Origin: CAZHBA01 sp964530225
GTDB lineage: Bacteria; Pseudomonadota; Alphaproteobacteria; UBA6615
Reading direction: 5' to 3'
Length of the DNA stretch: 6,712 nt
NCBI GenBank assembly: GCA_964530225.1
Contig: CAZHBA010000080.1
Span: 1-6,712, forward strand
Part shown: in pieces, positions 1-5,498 of the stretch
How positions within the stretch are numbered: the stretch's first letter is position 1
How the letters are laid out: each line of letters starts with the position of its first letter
Program-made: the position numbers and the translations under genes
The notes under the pieces: generated by a model
Databases searched by the model: none
What the model saw: the letters and a program-made list of their open reading frames with translations, nothing else
Told to the model about the DNA's origin: nothing

Positions 1-57
1 TGGCATCGCCGAGAACGGAGGTGGGTTCCACGGCATCGAAGAGGCCGCGGCCTGTTT
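1..57. repeat. 57-bp terminal direct repeat, left copy
   Basis: These bases are identical to 6656-6712 with no mismatch. The copy lies inside the 3' end of a thiolase reading frame, and the frame is the same in both copies. This is the pattern of a contig closed on itself by overlap, giving a unit of 6,655 bp, or of one unit of a tandem array. The repeat has no inverted ends or target-site duplication, so it does not look like a transposon end. Confidence 0.95.
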
Positions 58-79
58 GACCATCCTCGGGCGGGGGTAG
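2..79 (+). CDS. 3' end of SCP2/lipid-transfer-type thiolase, continued from the right edge
   Basis: Reading from position 2 gives GIAENGGGFHGIEEAAACL followed by TILGRG and a TAG stop at 77-79. It completes the thiolase that begins with GTG at 5499. If position 6655 is joined to position 1, the full protein is 411 residues. The glycine-rich ENGGG loop followed by an acidic and alanine-rich helix is the usual C-terminal end of bacterial SCP2-like thiolases. Classical thiolases have a C-x-G catalytic cysteine motif in this area, which is absent here. The alternative is a second thiolase copy lying upstream of the window, but that would need both window edges to fall at the same place in two copies by chance. 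Confidence 0.85.
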   Translation, partial: GIAENGGGFHGIEEAAACLTILGRG

Positions 80-90
80 GCGTTCTGTCG

Positions 91-127
91 CAAACCTCAT
101 CCTTAGACAAACTCAGGATGAGATTTG
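91..127. repeat. REP-like palindrome downstream of the thiolase, possible terminator
   Basis: The arms are 91-103 and 115-127, 13 bp each with one mismatch, around an 11-nt loop (104-114). The core CATCCTTAGACAAACTCA closely resembles the intergenic palindrome with a CTTCGACAAGCTCAGG core that is scattered through many proteobacterial genomes, common in sphingomonads. The stem begins 12 nt after the thiolase stop at 79, so it could end or stabilise the transcript. No T-run follows, so it is not a textbook intrinsic terminator. A related, degenerate copy lies in opposite orientation at 5458-5475. Confidence 0.7.
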
Positions 128-456
128 GTACAAAACCCTTCGCCAGGCCAGAAGGGCTTCGCCGTAACGATTGATTTACGACTGCTTAACCCCAATCACG
201 GATATCAAATGCCGGTATGTCCGCTTTGGAGAATGGTCGTGATTGACGGCTACTGCTGACAGCAACTTTCAGCCATGTGTGGACATTGGACTGCCTTCGC
301 TTGCCGCATTATGTCGGCATTGCCTTCGGGGCGCTTACGGAATTTTTGTGTCGCTATTACGAACTACAGTCGCATAAGGGGAAAAGCGCAGCGCAGTCTC
401 AAAAGCGTTAAATTGCTGCCAAGATATTGAACGCGTTCCCTTTGTAGCGCCAAGAG

Positions 457-492
457 CGCATCGTTGAAAAATCCTCTTTTCCCTTCGATGCG
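457..492. promoter_or_regulatory. nested hairpin in the leader of the flavin reductase gene
   Basis: An outer perfect 7-bp stem, CGCATCG (457-463) with CGATGCG (486-492), encloses an inner 5-bp stem, GAAAA (466-470) with TTTTC (477-481), and a 6-nt loop. It starts about 137 bp before the GTG start at 594. The structure is directly visible. Its role is not: it could be an operator, an attenuator or a terminator on either strand. Confidence 0.45.
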
Positions 493-526
493 ATACTTTG
501 GTTTCATTTGCAAGCTAAGCGGTATT

Positions 527-574
527 CTATTGTAGTGGCTAATACGTCACCAACGTCGGTTCTCCATACAATAG
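527..574. promoter_or_regulatory. inverted repeat CTATTGTA/TACAATAG, candidate operator
   Basis: A perfect 8-bp inverted pair occupies 527-534 and 567-574, with 32 nt between the arms. It lies immediately upstream of the Shine-Dalgarno site at 581-585. The spacing would suit a regulator binding two half-sites on the same DNA face, but no regulator gene is present in the window to support this. It might also be a chance match in AT-rich sequence. Confidence 0.35.
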
Positions 575-580
575 GTTAGC

Positions 581-585
581 GAGGG
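581..585 (+). promoter_or_regulatory. ribosome binding site deciding the GTG start at 594
   Basis: GAGGG sits 8 nt before GTG 594-596, which is good spacing. The in-frame ATG at 600-602 would be 14 nt away, so the GTG start is preferred. Confidence 0.6.
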
Positions 586-593
586 ATTTCGCG

Positions 594-1733
594 GTGGATA
601 TGTTATTCAGTCCTTTGTCGTTCAAATGCGGTGCGACCATGAAGAACCGGTTCATGCTCGCGCCAATGACCAATCAACAGAGCCACGAAGATGGCATTAT
701 CTCGGAAGACGAACTGCATTGGCTAAAGGTACGCGCGCAAGGGGGGTTCGCGCATATCATTACCTGCGCCTGCTATATCAGCGAGAATGGAAAGGGCTTT
801 CCAGGCGAGTTGGGGATCTTTTCCGATCGCCACATTGCAGGGCTAACCCGCCTTGCGAACGCGCTGCGGGAGCAGCAGTGCCTTTGCAGCGTGCAACTCT
901 ATCATGGCGGCATGCGGGCCATCTCAAGCGAATTGGTGAGCCCGTCGGGGGATACGGAAAACGGCTCACGCGCGATGACCCAGTGCGACATCGAGGAAGC
1001 GATCGAGGACTTCGTGTCCGCCGCAGAACGGGTAGCGGCAGCCAGCTTCGATGGCGCAGCGCTGCACGCAGCGCACGGCTATCTGATCGCTCAGTTTCTG
1101 AGTCCTACATTCAACAGCCGCAGCGACCGATACGGCGGCTCACTCAAAAACCGCTGCCGCTTTCTATTCGATATTATCCATGGCATTCGAACGCGCTGCG
1201 GCGACGGTTTCCTGCTCGGCGTCCGGCTGTCACCCGAACTTTTCGGCCAGCAGCTTCCAGACATCGTCGAAATCGCCCGGCGACTGCTCGAGGAAGCCCA
1301 AATCGACTATCTGGACATGTCGCTGTGGGACGTCCGCAAGGAGCCCGGAGATGAAAGGTATCGTGGACGCAGCCTGATGTCCTATTTTGCTGAACTCGAT
1401 CGCGGTGATGTTCGCCTGGGCGTCGCTGGCAAAATTATCGAACCCGAGGATGCCGTCTATGGTTTGCAAAACGGCGCCGATTATGTGGCCCTCGGAAAAG
1501 TGGCTGTCCTACATCATGACTATCCCCACAGGCTGCAAGAAAATCCGAAGTTTTCTCCACGGTGGTTGCCGGCAACGTCGGATTATCTGCGAGAGCAGGG
1601 ACTGGGTGAGGCGTTCATCGCTTTCCTGGCGACCTGGACCAATTTCGTCGAGGATTACTCAGTACCCGAAGATGCCGTGCTCTTTGATATCGATGAGTAC
1701 TTAAAGACGGGCCACACGCGGCACTCGCAATAA
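594..1733 (+). CDS. NADH:flavin oxidoreductase, old yellow enzyme family
   Basis: The predicted product is a 379-residue, single-domain FMN-dependent ene-reductase fold (TIM barrel). Visible family marks are the N-terminal NRFMLAPMTN segment (18-27), QLYHGG (101-106), the substrate-binding pair in HAAHGYL (H158 and H161, with Y163), the following FLSPTFNSRSDRYGGS block (168-183) and the phosphate-binding end ADYVALGK (295-302). The C-terminal [4Fe-4S]/FAD half of 2,4-dienoyl-CoA reductases is absent, and the length fits plain OYE-like proteins. The family reduces C=C bonds conjugated to a carbonyl, or acts as an NAD(P)H dehydrogenase. Lysine 302 replaces the arginine usually found in the phosphate-site GR motif, a mild change. 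Gaps with no gene lie on both sides, so it is probably a separate transcript. By eye it is slightly less GC-rich than the genes that follow. The substrate is unknown; a conjugated enone or enoyl intermediate of the neighbouring pathway is a guess. Confidence 0.93.
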   Translation: MDMLFSPLSFKCGATMKNRFMLAPMTNQQSHEDGIISEDELHWLKVRAQGGFAHIITCACYISENGKGFPGELGIFSDRHIAGLTRLANALREQQCLCSVQLYHGGMRAISSELVSPSGDTENGSRAMTQCDIEEAIEDFVSAAERVAAASFDGAALHAAHGYLIAQFLSPTFNSRSDRYGGSLKNRCRFLFDIIHGIRTRCGDGFLLGVRLSPELFGQQLPDIVEIARRLLEEAQIDYLDMSLWDVRKEPGDERYRGRSLMSYFAELDRGDVRLGVAGKIIEPEDAVYGLQNGADYVALGKVAVLHHDYPHRLQENPKFSPRWLPATSDYLREQGLGEAFIAFLATWTNFVEDYSVPEDAVLFDIDEYLKTGHTRHSQ

Positions 1734-2062
1734 GCCGTCAAAGGTCTAGAATGAGGCCGTCCGTTATCTGCCCGTCATCAGGGATTATGAGGCAGCTGGC
1801 AATGTGAGCTAGCGGAGGTTCCGGCTGATCTGGGTTGTTATTTGAGGCAGCTGCCACGTCGTCCCCTTGCATCGTTGGCGTGCTGCAAACACAAAAACAC
1901 CATCAGTGGCGACCGTTTCCAGCCACTTCAAGCGGACAAAGCTGGTTGCGGCGTCAGGATTTGAACCGGCGTGCCCATCCGCCGCACGGTGCCGGGTCTG
2001 GAATAGCCGCGACCGCGGATGCGGCTTCGGCTAACATGTCTCATCGACAGGAGGGTTGAACC
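1734..2062. other. 329-bp gap with short repeats and a tRNA-like remnant
   Basis: No supported gene is seen. The gap contains a direct repeat TGAGGCAGCTG (1788-1798 and 1843-1853), the second copy overlapping a perfect palindrome GGCAGCTGCC (1846-1855). A minus-strand tRNA 3'-end-like segment follows (1943-1986). Competing dyads AGCCGC/GCGGCT (2005-2010 and 2021-2026) and TAGCCG/CGGCTA (2004-2009 and 2028-2033) lie just before the Shine-Dalgarno site of the cyclase gene. A 74-codon frame with a TTG start (1835-2059) has no ribosome binding site or recognisable motif and is not called. A promoter for the downstream operon should lie here, but no clear one was recognised. Confidence 0.6.
1943..1986 (-). 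other. tRNA 3'-end-like remnant (T arm, acceptor strand and CCA)
   Basis: Read on the minus strand, 1967-1943 ends in GGTTCAAATCC, then TGACGCCGCAACCA. The TTCAAAT T-loop, five stem positions, seven acceptor positions, one discriminator base and a terminal CCA fall at exactly the spacing of a tRNA. CGCCGCA next to ACCA can pair perfectly with TGCGGCG encoded at 1986-1980, giving a 7-bp acceptor-like stem. The T stem has two mispairs. Only 9 nt separate the 5' acceptor-like strand from the T arm, so the D and anticodon arms are missing and it cannot be a working elongator tRNA. It resembles the 3' ends of proteobacterial initiator tRNA-Met genes. Such 3' pieces are typical scars or attachment sites of integrating elements, but no integrase is present here. 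Chance resemblance is possible. Confidence 0.5.
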
Positions 2063-2860
2063 ATGCCGCAACTTATTGATCTCACTAGGCCCATCGATAC
2101 AAAAAACCGCGACCTCGTCGCGCCTGAATTAAGGCCATTGGCGAACGTTTTCGGACCGAAGATCCAGTTCAACAGACCCGAAGAAATCGGCCGCGAGCGC
2201 ATGTGCGCGATCTTCGGCTGCAGCGGGGAGGATCTGCCTGACGGCGAAGGCTGGGGCGAGGAAGTACTGTCCGACATGAATACGCACTGCTCGACGCATG
2301 TCGACGCGCCCTACCACAGCGGCAACACGATCGAAGGAAAACCGGCGCGTAAGATCCACGAAATCGACGTGCAGGAGCTGTTTTGCCCAGGCATGGTGCT
2401 CGACATGCAGCCCTACGCCAAGCCGGGCGAGGCCTTCACCATCGAGGAGCTGCAAGCGGCCATCGATACGGTCGGCCGGCCAATTGAGGACGGTGACGCG
2501 GTGATGCTTCGCACCGGGCAAGAGCGCTACACCATGCAGGATCCCGAGTTCTGGACCTATCCCGGCATGTCGCGCGACGGCACCGTGTTTTTGACCGGCC
2601 AAGGCGCGCGTGTGCTCGGTACCGATGCGCCCGGCTGGGACCGCCCGTTCCCTGTCATGAAGCGCCGTTTCGAAGAAACTGGCGACGGCAAGGTGATCTG
2701 GGACGGTCACTTTGCGGTCCGTGAAAAGGAGGCCTTCATCGTTCAGCAGCTCGACAACCTCGCCGCCCTGCCACCGACCGGCTACATGGTCGCTTTCTTT
2801 CCCATAAGATTGGTTGGCACCAGCGCTGCGCCGGCGCGCGTCGTTGCCTTTCTCGACTGA
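2063..2860 (+). CDS. cyclase family protein (kynurenine formamidase-like metal hydrolase)
   Basis: The predicted product is 265 residues, a usual length for the cyclase/kynurenine-formamidase family (PF04199). The signature metal motif is HCSTHVDAPYH (H75, H79, D81, H85), matching H-x-G-T-H-x-D-x-P-x-H with serine for glycine. A later histidine, H216, and the C-terminal block GTSAAPARVVAF (252-263) also fit the family. The glutamate that normally lies 12 residues after this histidine, in an E-x-L-x-N-L block, is glutamine here (Q228). Members hydrolyse amide, lactone or ring bonds in amino-acid, aromatic and alicyclic degradation. The true substrate cannot be read from the sequence, and formamidase activity should not be assumed. 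No signal peptide is seen. AGGAGGG (2049-2055) lies 7 nt before the ATG. The CoA ligase starts 46 nt downstream, so the two are probably in one operon. Confidence 0.9.
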   Translation: MPQLIDLTRPIDTKNRDLVAPELRPLANVFGPKIQFNRPEEIGRERMCAIFGCSGEDLPDGEGWGEEVLSDMNTHCSTHVDAPYHSGNTIEGKPARKIHEIDVQELFCPGMVLDMQPYAKPGEAFTIEELQAAIDTVGRPIEDGDAVMLRTGQERYTMQDPEFWTYPGMSRDGTVFLTGQGARVLGTDAPGWDRPFPVMKRRFEETGDGKVIWDGHFAVREKEAFIVQQLDNLAALPPTGYMVAFFPIRLVGTSAAPARVVAFLD

Positions 2861-2906
2861 AGCCGGTTGTGGCCATAATCTAGTTCCGCGATGGAATGCA
2901 TCGCCG

Positions 2907-4451
2907 ATGCGCATCATCGACTATTTCGACCGCAGCGCCGATACCCACCCGGCACGGCCGTTCCTGATCGACGGGTTGGGCACTAGGAGCTACGGCGAAA
3001 CGCAGGCGGCGACACACCAGATCGCCAACTGCCTGATCGCGGTAGGGGTCGCAGAAGGAACAAAGGTTGCGGTGCTGTCGCCCAATTGCGCGGCGGCCTT
3101 CGAATGCGTGCTTGGTGTCAACCGCGCCGGCGCGGTCTGGGTGCCGCTCAACTACCGCAACAGCGTCGATGGTAATGTCCATATCCTTGAGGCGTTCGAC
3201 GTCGATGTCCTGCTTTACCACACGTCGCTGGAGCAGTCGGCCGATATCTACCGGGAACGCGTGCTGCGCCTGGCCCGCTGTCTCTGCTTCGATGGCGACG
3301 GGCCGGAAAGCTTGGCGGTAGCGTCGGCAGGTACCGCAGCGCGGGCGCCCGACGGGCTTGGCGCAGGCATCGAGACTATCGTCTCGATCTTTTCGACCGG
3401 CGGCACCACCGGAACGCCCAAGGGGGTAATGCACAAGAACCTCAACTGGATCGCCCAGATCGCCAGCATGGCGGCCGGCTTTCCCGTACGCACGCCGCCC
3501 GTGCACCTAGTTGTCGCGCCGTTAACCCATGCCGCCGGCGCGCTGTCGATTATTCTGACGGCGCAGGGGGCGACGCACGTGATCCTGCCCGGGTTCGACG
3601 CCGCAGCGGTACTCGCGGCGATCGCCCGCTACCGTGTCACCCATCTGTTCCTGCCGCCGACGGCGATTTATGCCCTACTGGCCGATCCCAATATCGGCCG
3701 CCACGACTACGGCTCACTGGAATATTTCGTCTATGGCGCAGCACCGATGTCGGTCGGCAAGCTGAAGGAGGCGATAGCGCTTTTCGGGCCGGTGATGGCA
3801 CAGGCCTACGGCCAGACAGAGGCACCGACCACTTGCACCTTCTTGGCACCGTGGGAGCACGCTGTCGGCGATGCCGAGCCGAAACAGCGTCTCGCAAGCT
3901 GCGGCCGGCCAACCATCCTGACCGACGTGCGTGTCATGGCCGACGACGGCCGTCTGCTGCCGCCGAACGAGCCCGGCGAGATCGTCGTTCGCGGCCCGTT
4001 GGTAATGGCGGGTTACTACAAAAACCCAGAGGCAACGGCCGAAGCGCTGCGCGATGGCTGGCTGCACACGGGCGATGTCGGCTATGTCGACGTCGACGGC
4101 TTCATCTATATTGTCGACCGCATGAAGGACATGATCATTTCCGGCGGCTTCAACGTCTACCCGTCTGAGGTGGAGCAGGTTGTCTGGACCCACCCGGCGG
4201 TTCAGGATTGTGCCGTAATCGGCGTACCCAACGATAAATGGGGGGAGGCGGTTACCGCTGTTGTCGAACTCAAACCCGACCGGACAGCCGAGGCCGAAGA
4301 CATCATCGCTCTGTGCAAGGAGCGGCTGGGCAGCGTTAAGGCGCCAAAGGCGGTCGAATTTTGGCCGCAGCTGCCGCGAAGCGCCAACGGCAAAGTGCTC
4401 AAGCGGGAAATCCGCGACCGGTTCTGGCGGGAACAGCAGCGCCGCGTGTGA
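2907..4451 (+). CDS. AMP-forming acyl-CoA synthetase / carboxylate-CoA ligase
   Basis: The predicted product is a 514-residue member of the adenylate-forming (ANL) superfamily, predicted to activate a carboxylic acid through an acyl-AMP to its CoA thioester. The core motifs are complete: P-loop STGGTTGTPKGV (163-174), A5 motif YGQTE (301-305), TGD with D390, the hinge region DRMKDMIISGGFNVYP (404-419) and the C-terminal PRSANGK with catalytic K496. It resembles FadD-type medium- and long-chain or alicyclic acid ligases, but acyl specificity is not readable. The frame is open from an ATG at 2814, but those 31 extra residues mostly overlap the cyclase gene, are arginine-rich and show no family similarity. 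The start at 2907 (MRIIDYFDRSADTHP) gives the normal N-terminus. No good Shine-Dalgarno site precedes it, so translation may be coupled to the cyclase gene. The SDR begins 73 nt downstream. Confidence 0.93.
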   Translation: MRIIDYFDRSADTHPARPFLIDGLGTRSYGETQAATHQIANCLIAVGVAEGTKVAVLSPNCAAAFECVLGVNRAGAVWVPLNYRNSVDGNVHILEAFDVDVLLYHTSLEQSADIYRERVLRLARCLCFDGDGPESLAVASAGTAARAPDGLGAGIETIVSIFSTGGTTGTPKGVMHKNLNWIAQIASMAAGFPVRTPPVHLVVAPLTHAAGALSIILTAQGATHVILPGFDAAAVLAAIARYRVTHLFLPPTAIYALLADPNIGRHDYGSLEYFVYGAAPMSVGKLKEAIALFGPVMAQAYGQTEAPTTCTFLAPWEHAVGDAEPKQRLASCGRPTILTDVRVMADDGRLLPPNEPGEIVVRGPLVMAGYYKNPEATAEALRDGWLHTGDVGYVDVDGFIYIVDRMKDMIISGGFNVYPSEVEQVVWTHPAVQDCAVIGVPNDKWGEAVTAVVELKPDRTAEAEDIIALCKERLGSVKAPKAVEFWPQLPRSANGKVLKREIRDRFWREQQRRV

Positions 4452-4524
4452 AGTGGCTTAACACTGCCGACACCGACGCTGTAGTTGGGCGAGCAGACGG
4501 AGTTGAACGGGTGGAGGGGAACGG

Positions 4525-5316
4525 ATGGCAGATCTGGCAGGCATGAACGCGCTGGTGACCGGTGCCAGCCGGGGTATCGGACTAGCTATCGCACAGGTTT
4601 TCGCACGTGAAGGCGCTAATCTGTGCCTGGCTGCGACCGATCGAGGACGGCTCGAGGCGGCGCGCGTGGCGATCAACACAGCTAATAACACGGTAGCGCC
4701 GCGGATCGAATTTGCAGAATTTGACGTCACCGACCGCGCGGCCTGTTTCGTCGCAGTCGAAAGGTTGACGGCGCAAAGCGGGCAGATCGACGTGCTAATC
4801 AACTCCGCCGGTGCTTACAGGGCGTCGCCATTTCTCGACTACAACATCGGCGATTTCAACCACCTGATGCAGGTCAACTATTACGGTACCGTCCACCTGA
4901 TGCAGGCGGTTTTACCAGGTATGTGCGAACATGGTTTCGGGCGTATCGTCAACATCGCTTCTACCGCAGGTAAATGGGGTTCGGCCAATCAGAGCGCCTA
5001 CAACGCCAGTAAACATGCGGTTGTTGGTCTAACCCGTTCGGTCGCGCTTGAGATGGCGGCGACGGGCGTCACCGTGAACGCCATCTGCCCGGGCCTCGTC
5101 GACACTGAGCTGGCCGATACGCTAGTTTCGCAATACGCCCACATCAGCGGCACGACCGAGGAGGCGATGATGCAGGCGATCTTGACACGGATACCGGTTG
5201 GTCGGTTGATCCAGCCCGAGGAAATTGCCGAACTAGCGGCTTATCTGGCGTCGCGCGATGCCGGCGGTATGACTGGCCAATCGTTGCTCTATGATGGCGG
5301 TATGCTGATGGTATAG
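4525..5316 (+). CDS. short-chain dehydrogenase/reductase (classical SDR)
   Basis: The predicted product is a 263-residue classical SDR with a Rossmann fold. The cofactor motif is TGASRGIG (12-19), the structural motif is NSAG (93-96, a variant of NNAG), and the catalytic set is N118, S146, Y159 and K163. The tail ending TGQSLLYDGGMLMV is typical. The family oxidises secondary alcohols or reduces ketones with NAD(P)(H). Next to a CoA ligase and a thiolase, a 3-hydroxyacyl-CoA or ring-alcohol dehydrogenase role is plausible. The residues after beta-2 (ATDRGRLE, 37-44) do not settle NAD against NADP. GGAGGGG (4513-4519) lies 5 nt before the ATG. The gene probably ends the cyclase-ligase-SDR operon, since a hairpin begins 15 nt after its stop. 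Some family members are FabG-like, but the context argues for catabolism. Confidence 0.93.
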   Translation: MADLAGMNALVTGASRGIGLAIAQVFAREGANLCLAATDRGRLEAARVAINTANNTVAPRIEFAEFDVTDRAACFVAVERLTAQSGQIDVLINSAGAYRASPFLDYNIGDFNHLMQVNYYGTVHLMQAVLPGMCEHGFGRIVNIASTAGKWGSANQSAYNASKHAVVGLTRSVALEMAATGVTVNAICPGLVDTELADTLVSQYAHISGTTEEAMMQAILTRIPVGRLIQPEEIAELAAYLASRDAGGMTGQSLLYDGGMLMV

Positions 5317-5331
5317 CGACCAGCCATACAA

Positions 5332-5351
5332 GCGACGGTGGGCTCCGTCGC
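5332..5351 (+). terminator. hairpin after the SDR gene, possible terminator
   Basis: GCGACGG (5332-5338) and CCGTCGC (5345-5351) form a perfect 7-bp stem with a 6-nt loop, starting 15 nt after the SDR stop. It is the right position and strength for transcript termination or 3'-end protection. No T-run follows, so intrinsic termination is uncertain. Confidence 0.45.
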
Positions 5352-5457
5352 CAGTGAAGGTGAAACGATTCCAATAAAGGTGAACATTACGTATTGTCAG
5401 AGGTAGTTGGGTAGTTTGCTGGGAAATGTCAGCTCAACCAAGTGGACGTCCTTACTT

Positions 5458-5475
5458 TGAACTTGTCGAAGGGTG
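5458..5475 (-). repeat. REP-like half-palindrome upstream of the thiolase
   Basis: On the minus strand this reads CACCCTTCGACAAGTTCA, which matches 14 of 18 bases of the core at 98-115. It is close to the widespread CTTCGACAAGCTCAGG intergenic repeat. The partner arm at about 5451-5456 is degenerate, so it is probably an eroded copy. On the circle the two copies flank the thiolase in opposite orientation. Confidence 0.5.
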
Positions 5476-5485
5476 CGAATTCACC

Positions 5486-5490
5486 GGAGG
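5486..5490 (+). promoter_or_regulatory. ribosome binding site deciding the GTG start of the thiolase
   Basis: GGAGG lies 8 nt before GTG 5499-5501. The next in-frame ATG is codon 11 and would remove the first beta strand, so the GTG is the clear choice. Confidence 0.75.
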
Positions 5491-5498
5491 AAAAGGCC

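Larger units (their letters stand above)
80..593. other. 514-bp gap without a gene, rich in dyads
   Basis: No convincing reading frame is seen on either strand. By eye it is more AT-rich than the genes. In order it holds a REP-like hairpin (91-127), a small hairpin with 6-bp arms CCCTTC/GAAGGG (136-156), a direct repeat CTTCGCC (138-144 and 157-163), a nested hairpin (457-492) and a long-spaced inverted repeat CTATTGTA/TACAATAG (527-574). The left part follows the thiolase stop and probably ends that transcript; the right part is the leader of the flavin reductase gene. No convincing -35/-10 pair was found. No iteron array or long AT-rich run that would mark a replication origin is visible. 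Confidence 0.7.
5317..5498. other. 182-bp intergenic region between the SDR and thiolase genes
   Basis: It holds a perfect 7-bp hairpin (5332-5351), two AAGGTGAA boxes 20 bp apart (5357-5364 and 5377-5384), a tandem GGTAGTTG/GGTAGTTT pair near 5402, and a REP-like half-palindrome (5458-5475). The thiolase therefore probably has its own transcript or an internal promoter, though no clear promoter was recognised. Confidence 0.55.

Noticed and set aside
1..57. Transposon or insertion-sequence ends
   Set aside because: The terminal repeat is direct and lies inside coding sequence that reads through the junction. No transposase is encoded.
500..545. Sigma-70 promoter before the flavin reductase gene
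   Set aside because: TTGCAA (508-513) and TAATAC (540-545) are possible boxes, but no pair has acceptable spacing.
80..593. Replication origin or CRISPR array in the first gap
   Set aside because: No iterons, no regular spacer-repeat pattern and no long AT-rich run. Only unrelated dyads are present.
626..1354. 242-codon plus-strand frame inside the flavin reductase gene
   Set aside because: It is arginine-rich and low in recognisable motifs, overlapping a gene with clear OYE motifs. It is a frame shadow.
1943..2040. Complete minus-strand tRNA gene
   Set aside because: No D arm or anticodon arm could be found upstream of the T arm. The only acceptor partner leaves 9 nt before the T arm.
1835..2059. 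Small 74-codon frame in the second intergenic gap
   Set aside because: It has a TTG start without a ribosome binding site, no family features, and it overlaps the tRNA-like remnant.
2814..2906. N-terminal extension of the CoA ligase from ATG 2814
   Set aside because: It overlaps the end of the cyclase gene, is arginine-rich and unlike any ligase N-terminus. The ATG at 2907 gives the normal family start, though without a good Shine-Dalgarno site.
2129..2917. 262-codon minus-strand frame antisense to the cyclase gene
   Set aside because: It shows no recognisable motif and mirrors a strongly supported gene with a good Shine-Dalgarno site. Long antisense frames are common in GC-rich genes.
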